Positions 21,858-31,750 of a DNA stretch of 64,000 nucleotides are shown here, in pieces; position 1 is the stretch's first letter, and the number at the start of each line of letters is the position of its first letter. The DNA lies in NCBI RefSeq assembly GCF_001642475.1, contig NW_019173939.1, positions 1 through 64,000 of the forward strand. Direction: 5' to 3'. The notes under the pieces are model-generated. The model saw only the letters and a program-made list of their open reading frames with translations. It had not been told where the DNA came from and made no database searches. Source of the stretch: Fonsecaea monophora. Lineage: Eukaryota; Ascomycota; Eurotiomycetes; Chaetothyriales; Herpotrichiellaceae. A program made the position numbers and the translations under genes.

Positions 21858-23606
21858 ATGTCCAAGTTGCCTCGATTCCACGATGTCGCTCAAAAAATAT
21901 CGACCCTAGTGACGCGGCCCCGGTCAGGCTACGCCACGCCGGGAGACGGTGCGAGACTATTATTGCGTGATCGAAATAGGTCCATCAGCGGAACCAATCG
22001 GGTACCGCATCCGAACAGACCCAGGTTTCTTGTGCCTTTAACTGCGTGGGCGTTCGTTGGTTGTACCGTCCTCGCAGCCTCCGTCACTGCATGGTCGCCA
22101 GTAGCATATGCTGAAGCGCCGCCTACAGAGGCTAAGAGGTGGATTCGCCTGGAGGAGGTCAAACAACATGACCGGGACTCGGAGCGGAAATGGGTCATAA
22201 AAGGCACGCGGGTGTTTGACATTACAGATTGGATAGCAGCGCATCCTGGTGGTCCCGTCATTCTGCATGCGGCTGGCCGCTCAATCGATCCGTATTGGAA
22301 CATTTTCACCATCCATCAAAAGCAAGACGTGTATGATGTGCTCGAAGAATACTTCATTGGCGAGATCGATCCCCGGGACCTCGTCGATGGTAAAGTCGCT
22401 GAAGATCATGTTGAAGATCCCTTTGTGAATGATCCCGTTCGAAATCCCCAGCTGCTCCAACACACCCAGAAGCCCTGCAACGCCGAGACACCAAAACCCT
22501 CTCTCGAATCGTACCTTACCCCGAATGACACCTTCTACGTGCGCAACCATTTGTGGGTTCCAGAGTTGAACGAAAAGACCCACACCTTAACTGTGGAGCT
22601 ACTAGACGGAACTGAAAAGCAATACACCCTCCACGATCTCAAAACCAAGTTTCAACCATTCACCATCACCGCGACCCTGCAATGTTCTGGGAACCGCCGG
22701 AAACACATGTCCGCTGGAGCAAGACCGGCGATTGGCCTCCAGTGGGACGTTGGTGCCATTTCAAATGCTCAGTGGACCGGTGTTCGCTTGAGGGACATTC
22801 TCCGCGACGCAGGATTTCCTGTCGATGATTGCGATGCGGAGGAAGCTAGGCACGTCCAATTTGTCGCCGCCGAGGCCTACGGTGCTTCGGTTCCCATAGA
22901 AAAGGCCCTCGATCCAAGAGGGGATGTCATGCTCGCATATGAGATGAATGGCAAACCCTTGCCACGAGATCATGGCTACCCCTTGCGAGTACTAGTGCCA
23001 GGTAACACGGCTGCGAGAAGTGTCAAATGGATTGAGAAGATCGTCCTTGCCGAAGAGGAGAGTCATTCACAGTGGCAGCGGCGGGACTATAAATGCTTCG
23101 GCCCCAATCAGACTGCAAAGGATGTGGACTGGTCGACTGCACCCGCTATTCAGGAGACGCCTGTGCAAAGCGCCATTACGTCGGTAATGGATATATCTTG
23201 GAGCTCTCGCCATGGTCGACCGTCATTGCAGAAACACGGTCTGGATGAAGATGCTGTCCAACTTAAAGGATATGCATATAGCGGAGGAGGCAAGAAGATT
23301 ATTCGAGTCGACATCAGCGCCGATGGCGGGAAAATCTGGCAACAAGCGCATCTCCTTCCGGACGAGTCGAAAGGCCACAAAGCATGGTCGTGGAAACAGT
23401 GGGAGTCCGTGATGCCAAAGCGCCTCGTTGGACAGCAATTCGTCGTCAAAGCCGTCGACGAGAGCTACAATTCTCAAATAGAATCGTACGAGGCTCAGTT
23501 CAACTTTCGTGGCAATCTTACCACCGCTTGGCATAAGATTGACTACCCTCGCGCCGGTGATGGCCCTCGAAATGATGTCGAGGCTGAAAGAGGCCCTCGG
23601 GCATAG
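21858..23606 (+). CDS. Sulfite oxidase (molybdopterin, cytochrome b5 type), mitochondrial
   Basis: Oxidises sulfite to sulfate using a molybdenum cofactor and passes electrons through a heme domain, probably to cytochrome c in the mitochondrial intermembrane space. 582 residues, single exon, ATG at 21858. Order of parts: basic presequence (1-55); one membrane segment (about 57-85), giving a bipartite intermembrane-space signal; cytochrome b5 domain with HPGG at 129-132 and a second heme His near 153; molybdenum domain with TLQCSGNRR, where Cys276 is the likely metal ligand; C-terminal dimerisation domain to about 560. No flavin domain is present, so it is not a nitrate reductase. Its stop lies 20 bp from that of the convergent amidase-like gene. 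Confidence 0.93.
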   Translation: MSKLPRFHDVAQKISTLVTRPRSGYATPGDGARLLLRDRNRSISGTNRVPHPNRPRFLVPLTAWAFVGCTVLAASVTAWSPVAYAEAPPTEAKRWIRLEEVKQHDRDSERKWVIKGTRVFDITDWIAAHPGGPVILHAAGRSIDPYWNIFTIHQKQDVYDVLEEYFIGEIDPRDLVDGKVAEDHVEDPFVNDPVRNPQLLQHTQKPCNAETPKPSLESYLTPNDTFYVRNHLWVPELNEKTHTLTVELLDGTEKQYTLHDLKTKFQPFTITATLQCSGNRRKHMSAGARPAIGLQWDVGAISNAQWTGVRLRDILRDAGFPVDDCDAEEARHVQFVAAEAYGASVPIEKALDPRGDVMLAYEMNGKPLPRDHGYPLRVLVPGNTAARSVKWIEKIVLAEEESHSQWQRRDYKCFGPNQTAKDVDWSTAPAIQETPVQSAITSVMDISWSSRHGRPSLQKHGLDEDAVQLKGYAYSGGGKKIIRVDISADGGKIWQQAHLLPDESKGHKAWSWKQWESVMPKRLVGQQFVVKAVDESYNSQIESYEAQFNFRGNLTTAWHKIDYPRAGDGPRNDVEAERGPRA

Positions 23607-23626
23607 GCTTCTGAACACCATGCGAC

Positions 23627-25446
23627 TCAATCAGGCATCGGCGAGTGTGACTGTGTTTGAAGGATAATTTCCACCAACTTCAGCGCTTTCTCTTCCTCAG
23701 TCCTACGAGTCATCAGTTGAAGACCAATAGGAGCTCCGTGGAACGCAAAGCTGTCGTCTGACACAGAAATTAGCCAGCAACTATGAACCTCAGATGGAAG
23801 GAGACTTGCAGGAATCATTCACAGATTCATCCTCTCTACTGAGGGGGACAAAGATATCGGGCTTGAGGTCCACATATCTATCGACGAATCCGGCTGGGAA
23901 CGAGACTGCGGCAAAGTCGAGTAAGTTTACTATGGCACTGTATCCTGTTGTTGTAATTAGCGTTTTTCATACTGTTGTGTTCTCGTTGCTCACCGTAATA
24001 TGTCAATTTGTTCTTGCAGCAAGCGGCGTCCGCACAGACGGGCATGATCACTCCGTCCACTGGGAGTTTGGTGATAGTACTTTGGCTGGTGGATTTCCAA
24101 TACCTCTGATACTCTGTTTGATACATTTCTAGCGATTTCATAAGGGCCAGATACTCGGAAAGGGACAATGATTGAGTGGGTTGGTGGAAATACCAATCCC
24201 TCAGAGTAGGGACGGGCGGTTCTCCGCTTGATTTGATATGTTGCCTCGTGGCCTGCGCACCATCAGCGCCAATTATCTTAAAGTACGTCTCGACCAGAGC
24301 CGCATGAGATGGAGGCTCCCATTCAATGACCTGGTAGTTGGCTCGCCTCAAGCTCTGGATAATTGATCGTAGAGCCCGCCTAACGGGGGGTTGAGGCTGG
24401 ATATGGCCGTCGCACTCTAGTACGGCAAAAGTTGGGCGCCTCAACGTCAACTCTCTGACTTTTGCTTCTCTCCACGGCATGTCGATCCAGGCAGGGTCTT
24501 CTTCAAATGCAGTAGACCCAAGCGACAGCCTTGCGATGTATTGCAGTAAGCTGAAACTCCAGGACATCATGGCAATTGTCGAGTTTCTGGAAGGGAGACT
24601 CGTCTCGCTGGAAGCGACTCCGAGGGATGGAAGGCGACCAGACGAAACTTTGAGGCTGAACAGACTGCTGAAAGCAGCGGGGATACGAGCTGAGCCCGCA
24701 AATTCAGTGGCCCAGCCGATGGGAGAGCCTTTCAATGCCAATAATGCTCCTTCACCTACAAGCAGTCAGAGTACAGGTCTCGGCCCATGTTCAAAGTCAT
24801 TACGCATACCTCCTGCAGCGCCACCGCTGGATAAAAGTCTTGAATAAGGGTTAATGGTACGGCCGTGTATATTATTTGCTGTTTCTGCTAACATCATGCT
24901 TTGAGGCACATTCGTCTTACAGAAGGGGATTGCACCCAGCGCCCGCATATGTCGGACAATCAGAGATTCGGTGGCGTCCGTTTCCTTAGGCCCGAGCCAG
25001 GAGATAAAGCCGGCGGCTGTCTCTGTACCCGCGACACGAAAGCGGTCCATGAAGCTGACTGGTAAGCCATGCAGTGGGCCCCTCAGACCGCCTGTGTCAC
25101 GATGATACTTGTCCAGCTGGCGCGCACTGTTGATGGCCTCTTCGAATAGCACTTCCGTCAGGCAGTTCACAAATTGATGACAAAGCGCAGCCCTGTGACA
25201 GTAAGCACGGACAACATCCTCGCAGCTCCAGATGCCAGCGTGGATGTGGGCTAAAGTGTCCATTGGGGGGGTTTCGGTGAAAGTGATTTCATCAGGCGAT
25301 AGATACTTCGCTGGCAGGTCAAGGACAGATGGACTATCGTCTCCTAAAGGTATTTGATCAGGGGGAACGAGCCATGGAGAGGGGATTGCTTTCAGCACGG
25401 TCGCTCTTTTGGCGGCAGCCCGATTCTCCCACGCAATATGTGGCAT
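23627..25446 (-). CDS. Acetamidase-family protein lacking catalytic residues (pseudo-amidase)
   Basis: An amidase-signature protein of 544 residues related to fungal acetamidases. Four exons: 24810-25446, 23994-24755, 23840-23944, 23627-23757; introns of 54, 49 and 82 nt, all phase-consistent. The third donor (GTAGAG) was chosen because it alone joins the frames into PLNDSFAFHGAPIGLQL. Length matches the family. The catalytic machinery is altered: the Lys of the usual LPxSxKD motif is Met133 (SFMD); the cis-Ser of GGSSGG is Ala210 (GGAAGG); only the nucleophile-position Ser234 (AGSARIP) remains. Family knowledge says all three are needed for hydrolysis. Since the frame is intact, it may be an inactive enzyme kept for another job. 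Divergent from a Zn2Cys6 gene. The first ATG in frame is 25446; the frame upstream starts at GTG. Confidence 0.85.
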
Positions 25447-26160
25447 TGGGAGGACGTATGAGGTCGTGCGATTGAATAATTGTAATCGGAAATGTAAGTC
25501 ATTGGGAGTTGTACCTATCACCGAGGACCAATCGAAGATGATGGAAGCATAGAATGGACCTCTACTGTGCTCGCTCGGATAAGAGATACCGACTGCAGGG
25601 TCTGGCAGCTGGAGAGCCGCGGAGGGGCAGTAAGTTGGACTGAGAACCGCATGAAAGGAAAACTGGCTGAATGTGTCAGATCGTCTGAAAGGACCCTATA
25701 ACTGATGTCATCTCAACGGCCACTGAAGCTTGATTCCACGTCCCAATGGGAATTGAACTTTTTCAAGAATAGATTGCTGTCTCTCTGCACGAGGTACCTT
25801 GTCCCTATTCCTGGCCCGGACGTGGATGGAGCAGCCACGATGCCTGAAGTTGCTGAGCCGCGGGATATTATTTTTCCAGAGGGGCTGTGATTGGCCCAGA
25901 CGACGTCATTTCCTTCCAGGAACCGTATGGCAAGTCACGCTACGCTAATCGGTGACTCGGGCTTCAACCGACTTCCGAACATCAGCCAACGTTGTCCGGA
26001 AGGGGACCACGGTTGCCACGGTCCATGATCTGTTGCTCTGGAGCGAGATATATCTCACCGAGATTTGCCGGCACGCAGATGGGACTGACGAGTCTCCCAG
26101 TACTCAAACTTGACTGCCCACCCCCGAGACTAGAGAGTAGCATTATCAAAAGCCTCTGCC
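25447..26160. promoter_or_regulatory. Promoter region between pseudo-amidase and Zn2Cys6 gene
   Basis: This 714 bp separates two divergent starts. It contains a GATAAG at 25578-25583 and a GAGATATATCTC palindrome near 26043-26054. The GATA site is preceded by G and so only partly fits the HGATAR consensus of nitrogen GATA factors. No gene is supported. Confidence 0.4.
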
Positions 26161-26985
26161 ATGTTCTTCATCGTTCCTGAGAGAAAGAGTTCAAACCAAC
26201 CTGCTAGTCCAAACTCGGACGACCCCTCGGCATCACCGCCACAGAGAAAGCGCCAGCGTTTGTCTCCCGAGGCAGAAGAGACATCCGGCTACTACCCTAA
26301 GCGGACACCAAAGGCCTGTGACCGATGTCGTCTAAAAAAGGCACGTTGCCAATGGAGTGCCGGGAAGATATGTGACAAATGCAAACGAGATGGCGTCATT
26401 TGCACAACAAACCGAGAATCGAAAAGGGAACCCAAACCACCGAACGCCGCGTACGTCCAGCTTGTCGAATCCCAGAGAGATTGCCTTCTCCGCGCGATCA
26501 CAAAGATAGTTGAAGGAGGATTGTCTAATGATCCTGCCGCGATGGCCAATATGTTGCAGGAGTTGGGCATTCGGGTCCAAGATCTCAAGAGAGCGCCTCG
26601 AGAGGGTGTAATGGATGAGCCTTCTGTGAACTTGGACGACACCAATATATACGAAAACGCGGCCGAGATTCAAGCACTCCTAGAGGAATGGACCCCAGAA
26701 AATACAGGTACCGGAGAGCATCACCGTTTGTCGACACTGGTATCCCGCAATCTTGGAACGTCTCTGTCTTATTTCGATTCACAAACGCACACCGATACCC
26801 CGTCAGTCATGTCACAGACATTATCGAAAGCATCGGCGGACGCGACTTCAACACTGGACACGACGTTTTTGCCGTTAGTTGGAGCGGACGATTGGTTTGT
26901 GTTCGACGACTGCGCTGATAATTGGCCACTGCCTTTCGCAGAATCGTGCATGGACGGGGCTAGGAGCACAGTCGGAGCAGGATGA
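26161..26985 (+). CDS. Short Zn2Cys6 zinc-cluster transcription factor
   Basis: A DNA-binding regulator of 274 residues, single exon. A basic RKRQR stretch (29-33) that may be a nuclear signal precedes the zinc cluster at residues 53-81, with CX2CX6CX7CX2CX6C spacing. After it comes a short conserved helix (NAAYVQLVESQRDCLL) and then acidic, Ser/Thr-rich sequence that could activate transcription. The long fungal regulatory middle domain is absent, so the protein is much shorter than typical Zn2Cys6 factors. It is divergently arranged with the pseudo-amidase gene, which makes it a candidate regulator of that gene or a partner of its product. The start is the first ATG in frame; a later one is not available before the cluster. 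Confidence 0.8.
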   Translation: MFFIVPERKSSNQPASPNSDDPSASPPQRKRQRLSPEAEETSGYYPKRTPKACDRCRLKKARCQWSAGKICDKCKRDGVICTTNRESKREPKPPNAAYVQLVESQRDCLLRAITKIVEGGLSNDPAAMANMLQELGIRVQDLKRAPREGVMDEPSVNLDDTNIYENAAEIQALLEEWTPENTGTGEHHRLSTLVSRNLGTSLSYFDSQTHTDTPSVMSQTLSKASADATSTLDTTFLPLVGADDWFVFDDCADNWPLPFAESCMDGARSTVGAG

Positions 26986-27429
26986 AACTGGCCGAGCCAA
27001 GTCGACAAAGATCGCCCCACGAGCGGTGAAAATGGGCAGCATCTTTCGTGATGTGAGAATCGAGCATTGACGGAGACGTTGCAGGGACATACAATGGGGT
27101 TAGGACGACCCAGATACGGCGAGCCAACATTCCGAAGTCAGGAACAAAGTGCTCATCAGTTGGGACCGCCTGTAACCTGATGAGAACCATGGAGCCGGCC
27201 CTGGGCCATTGTCTACCAATCCATGTGAGACGTCGCATAATCGGCGAATACCAACAGTAATGCCGGGATATGTTTGTCGCACAGACATGCCCATGGATAC
27301 GGGCCATGTGCCGGTTCAGTTAACATGTTATTGGGATGGCGGAACGACTACCACCGGCTAAGGCTTCACGCTGCAAATAAACCAAACCCTCGATCCTAAG
27401 GATATTCAAACCTGGTCTTGAAATGGTCT
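26986..27429. other. Intergenic spacer
   Basis: This 444 bp follows the short Zn2Cys6 gene. I see no supported feature in it. Confidence 0.4.
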
Positions 27430-27783
27430 ATGGCTTTTGGTATTGGCGCAGGTACCTTGTGGTATGGATACATGGGATACAACATTATCTACGGTGGATT
27501 TGCGGATGACGAGCTACAACAAGAGACATCCTTTACGGCGGAAAGGATCTGGAACGCAAGTTTGCCCCTGTACGACGAGACACAGAATCTTTCACAGGAC
27601 GATGTTCTTCTGCCCAAGATGGTAGATAGATCGCCAGGTCACCAAGAGTGCATCTCCAAGGCTTACGTGCAGAAGAGGAGGCTGGGATTCGCGGGGGCAA
27701 GGCTCGAGAGCCCTTCTTTCGGTGCTTGTATCATTGTACACTTTGTGTCTTTTGAAACTTGGGAACGACTTGCAGAGTATTAG
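27430..27783 (+). CDS. Small hypothetical protein, doubtful
   Basis: An ATG at 27430 opens 117 codons. The start MAFGIGAGTLWYGYMGYNIIYGG is hydrophobic and could be a membrane segment or signal sequence; the rest is polar with no family motif. No homologous family is recognised and no intron is needed. Nothing else argues for or against coding, so it may be a chance frame or a gene fragment. Confidence 0.2.
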   Translation: MAFGIGAGTLWYGYMGYNIIYGGFADDELQQETSFTAERIWNASLPLYDETQNLSQDDVLLPKMVDRSPGHQECISKAYVQKRRLGFAGARLESPSFGACIIVHFVSFETWERLAEY

Positions 27784-28379
27784 TTTTCTTGTAATGTATG
27801 GACCATGACTGTGTTTGAAGCAGTAGTCCTCAGAAAGGAATATGCTTGCTTGCCTTGGAGGTGACCATTCTATGTAATCAGACCACGACGCTTTGGAAGG
27901 CAGGAGACAGGAGGTAGTAATACTCTGTCTCTTGGCCTATCCACATGCTGTTAGATATGTCACATCTGTGTCGGCAGCGGGTGTGGTTATGTCTAATATG
28001 TATCTATCTACCAGAAAAGATCTCCCCGCCCCGCCCCAGAAATAGGCGGGCCCATAGCGCGAATTCTGCACTAGACCGTGTTTGTCAAAATACATCCATG
28101 CATGCAACCAGGACATGAATTTCATCGCTTGAACGCAAATAATCGTTAGTATTTACTCGGCACGAGGGACATGATTTCTCTTCCTGTAGAGACAGAATGA
28201 GATGAGTCCGCATATCGATGATGCCAACACCTACAATGTGACCAAGCTGTTCAGCCATTCCTGCACTTTGCATTGTCAATCGTTCCTCGAGGACCGCTTT
28301 GGTCTCTTCTTTACCTCTCGCTCTCACCCTCTCTGTGTACCCCTCCAAAAGTTTCCTGCACAGCACACGACAAACCAAA
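27784..28379. other. Intergenic region upstream of POP7
   Basis: This 596 bp is presumed to hold the POP7 promoter; the last 150 bp are pyrimidine-rich. No gene is supported. Confidence 0.45.
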
Positions 28380-29333
28380 ATGTCCCCCTCAACAGCAGCT
28401 GCGGCGGCAGCAGCAGCGACCGCACCACCTCTACCTTTTTCCCTAGCGAATGAACTCAAGGCTCTCCGACACGAAAAGCGGAATCAAAATCTGTCGCGCC
28501 TGCCCGCGAACGCCACTATCCAACGACGCCCTCTGAACCACGCGCCCGTCGCGGACCTGCGCTCCTCGGGGACCAAGACGCCGAAAGTGGTCTACGTGTC
28601 GGCGCGCACGCCCGTGGTCGCGGCGATCAAGCGGGTCAAGAAGTACCTGGTGCACATTGAGCGGCGGGCACTCGAGGACGCTGGGGGTGGGTTCGCGTCG
28701 AGGAAACATGGACACGGAAAAGGGGGAGGACACCCCGCAAGGGCGGCCGAGAAGGCGAACGAGACACTCGCCCGCGACAAGGAGGAGGTGCTCGTCAAGG
28801 CGAGCGGGCGGGCAATGGGCCAGGCGCTGCGGGTGGGCGAGTGGTTCCGGAACAAGGAGAAGGACATGCTGTGTCGGGTTGAGGTCAGGACGGGGAATGT
28901 TAGCACGGTGGACGACATCGTCCAGCTTGACGACTTGGAGGAGGAAAAGGAGGAGGAAGACGAGCATGCCGAGCATGACGATCCAGGACAGAACGAGAAA
29001 AATGAAGATGTCGAAGAGGGTACGCTCGAAGAACCGGCCGAGCCTTCAACACTGCAATGCGGCGATACGACCCTGGAGTTATTGGGTGGTGTTGACGTGG
29101 CTACAAAGAGTTCCGGCGAGAACAAGAGCCAGTCAACACTGGCTGAGGCACAAATGGGAATGTCGGCGGCAGAACAAAGTGCAAATGATACAGCTATGCA
29201 CGACTCCTTACCCAACCACAACCGGCGAAGGAGGAAGAAACGAAAGAGGCCAACGTACGAGGCAGAGAATCTCCCCGAAGCACGGATCAGGTGGATCAAG
29301 ACGGTCGAAGTTGCAATATCTCTGCAAACTTGA
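28380..29333 (+). CDS. POP7: RNase P/MRP subunit POP7 (Alba-like)
   Basis: A protein subunit of RNase P and RNase MRP, which process tRNA and rRNA precursors in the nucleus and nucleolus. 317 residues, single exon; the ATG at 28380 follows an in-frame extension from a TTG at 28299. The Alba-type fold is seen as KVVYVSARTPVVAAIKRVKKYL (residues 69-90, first strand and helix), VLVKASGRAMGQALRVGEWF (138-156) and the last strand IRWIKTVEVAISLQ at the C-terminus. Between these lies a very acidic Glu/Asp-rich insertion of about 115 residues ending in a basic RRRRKKRKR cluster, so the protein is about twice the length of yeast Pop7. An N-terminal alanine run is present. It is convergent with VPS29. 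Confidence 0.85.
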   Translation: MSPSTAAAAAAAATAPPLPFSLANELKALRHEKRNQNLSRLPANATIQRRPLNHAPVADLRSSGTKTPKVVYVSARTPVVAAIKRVKKYLVHIERRALEDAGGGFASRKHGHGKGGGHPARAAEKANETLARDKEEVLVKASGRAMGQALRVGEWFRNKEKDMLCRVEVRTGNVSTVDDIVQLDDLEEEKEEEDEHAEHDDPGQNEKNEDVEEGTLEEPAEPSTLQCGDTTLELLGGVDVATKSSGENKSQSTLAEAQMGMSAAEQSANDTAMHDSLPNHNRRRRKKRKRPTYEAENLPEARIRWIKTVEVAISLQT

Positions 29334-29771
29334 ATTTCTCAACAGACAAGACTGGTGGGAGGGTGGGAGGGACGGAGAATTGTTGATGCTATTATGGCTG
29401 AACAACATGGAATCAGCATACACCGGAATGGAATGTCTGTCAGTGTCAAGAACTTATATCCACTAAATCGACGGGTCTCTCTGTCGCTATAACTCTCAAA
29501 TCCTCCACCGTCTTTTATGCAGCTTTCCCGAAAGGGGTCTCTCTTCTATCAGTGAAAGCCATGGGCCTGTCTCTGGATATTGCAGTTTCATGGCTTGAAA
29601 CAAGGCGGGCCCCTTGAGATATTCGGCACTTGGAAACTTCAGAGGTTTCCACTGCTCCCGCATTGAACATGGTCGGGATCCAGGCCTTTATGCCGTCGCT
29701 GTATTCAGTATTGTCGCAGTCTACCCGTCACTTGAGGTGGTTGCTACATTCGATAGGGTGCGTGATGGCGC
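29334..29771. other. Convergent spacer POP7-VPS29
   Basis: This 438 bp lies between the stop codons of POP7 and VPS29. It probably holds both 3' ends. Nothing else is supported. Confidence 0.5.
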
Positions 29772-30548
29772 TCATGCCTCGACCGGGGCTGGCTTTCTGA
29801 AAGAAACCTTCTCCACAGCCACATTTTCATTTCCACTCTCATCCTTTCGCAGTTGATAGACATACAATACGAGGACATCTCCTTGGATCTAAGCCGGGGT
29901 CAGTGAGGAACCGCAAGGGAGTCTGTCATTGCTCCACGTACATCCATCAGGCAGAAACTGGGGACCGGGTCTTCATCAATGGACAACCAACTTGTACTGA
30001 ATGCGCCCGTGGCGCTGCCAGGGTTGACGAAGAATTTCCCCTCAAGCTCGTATGCCTCGAACTTGTGCGTACCACCCCACAGCAAGATGTCAACGTCCAT
30101 TTGGCGAGCGGCTATCAGCAACGCATCCGCATCTCCCTGCGGAATGATCGTATGACCGTGCGTGAACCCAATGCGAAGTCCTCCATGTTGTACCACTTTC
30201 GACAGGGCTAAATTGGATGCTTCCGTGTCGAAGTCGCCTTTCACGATGTGCAGATCTGGGGCAGTCTGCCGTAGAAAATCGTACGTCTCTTTGTCTGTGA
30301 TGTTGCCTAAACACACAACCTGTCCAATCTTTCCCGGAGCAAGGAGTTTGCGGAACTGCGCCACGGAGAGTTAGAATTGCATGGTGTAGTCTAGAGCTTC
30401 GATTGGAGGAGGGTCAACCTTTTGCGGAATTTCCTATGAGTCAATGTGAGCTTGTTGCGCGGTGAAAAGACCATACAGGACGAATGCTTACCGGCGCTCG
30501 ATCTGGGATGAAGAGGTCGCCAATGACCAACACCAACCTGGAGGCCAT
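29772..30548 (-). CDS. VPS29: Retromer subunit VPS29
   Basis: A metallophosphoesterase-fold scaffold of the retromer complex, which recycles receptors from endosomes. Four exons: 30492-30548, 30419-30433, 29942-30355 and 29772-29888, giving 200 residues. Exon 2 is only 15 nt (EIPQK). Introns are 58, 63 and 53 nt and all phase 0. Diagnostic sequence: VLVIGDLFIPDRAP at the N-terminus, FRKLLAPGKIGQVVCLGN, HIVKGDFD, GFTHGHTIIPQGD, GGTHKFEAYE, NPGSATGA, and a C-terminal GDVLVLYVYQL strand read from exon 4. Without the last intron the frame would end too early with non-homologous residues, which supports the four-exon model. Length matches fungal VPS29. Confidence 0.92.
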
Positions 30549-31750
30549 GCCTCTCTCCGCGGACTTATTCCTCGTAGCAGAAACGGCGCATGCCCACAAG
30601 ATCAGCCTAGTTTCAGACCACGCATTGCTCACAAAACGAAATCAAGCTGAATGACGGGGAGGCGCAGGCAGTGGTGTTTGCACGGCGCCCGCAGAAGGTG
30701 TAGGCGAGGTTAACGGCGACTGGATAAGGAATGTTGAGCGAGGGCCAATCAGAATGTCCCGACGGAACTTGTCCGGTTGAGGCTGAGGCACGTCCAGATG
30801 GAAAACAAGCAACTCTAAGAGACGACGGTCGTCTCGTCGCATACCACATCAATGGACGCCTTCAGCTATTCTTGGAACCAGAGGCAGACTGCGGGCCTTT
30901 TGGTTCTACCAGGAACTTTCCCGCGCTCTATCAGAACACGAACTCCCTAGGCCATAGTATACCACCATTGCTGGTGTTGAGTGACTCTTGGGGTGGTGTA
31001 GACTTGTTCCATGACTCCTGCGCGAGGCTGACTCGCGCGGGCGGAACACCCTGGGCGACCTGTGGTTTCACGCCAGTTCATCAGCCTTTCCTTTTCTCTG
31101 CTAGTTGCTCAGGCATCTCTGTTCAGATCCTGGGAGTCAATTCGAAACGGGAGTCAGAGAGGCTCTAATCATTTGCCAAGCATCGGGATAAACCCTCCGC
31201 AACGGTCAGCGCGTTTGACCAGAAGAGGTTTGGTCAGCTAAACAGGTTTGCCAGGAGTATTCCCCCTCCTTCTCTGACTGCTAGTTGCCCGATTCCGTGA
31301 ACTTCAGCTAGTTTGGGATTGATGCCTTTTACCTTTGGCTAGGGACCTTTGAACAACCTTTGCTTCTGCGTGTTCCCGTGCGTATCTTCATGGAGACTCT
31401 GCATCGAACTCTCATGTGGCCTGTCTTTTTGTTCCGCCGACCGCCGACCTGAGAAAAGCTGCTGAACAAGTCCCGGTCCAAACAGCACTGGACGCTCGGT
31501 TACATCGTTAGCCGGGCAAAAGGTTCTGGGGCCGCTCTCAATTCCCAGGAGACGTTCAAGGAAGAAGAGTTATGAGTTTTGGCGGGGAACGGCCATCCAT
31601 CGATGCTCCTCCCTAAACCATTCGCTCGGCTGTGAGACGCATCCCAACATTTGACTCGACACGATCTGTCGACTGTCACTTTCTACGTGGCCTTTACTCT
31701 GCCCCATAGGCTTCTCTCACTTCTACCTCCCCTCATGCCTATCGGATGCT
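30549..31750. other. Intergenic region between divergent genes
   Basis: This 1.2 kb separates VPS29 from a Zn2Cys6 gene. A 145-codon plus-strand frame at 30731-31168 starts with ATG but has no family motif, and the opposite strand is also open for part of it; I do not call it a gene. The rest is presumed promoter DNA. Confidence 0.4.

Noticed and set aside
23758..23839. Frameshift in the amidase-like gene
   Set aside because: A phase-1 GT-AG intron (GTAGAG donor, GTGTCAG acceptor) explains the frame change and restores family sequence on both sides.
30731..31168. 145-codon ATG frame near VPS29
   Set aside because: Both strands are open and no domain is seen; kept only as a remark in the spacer entry.
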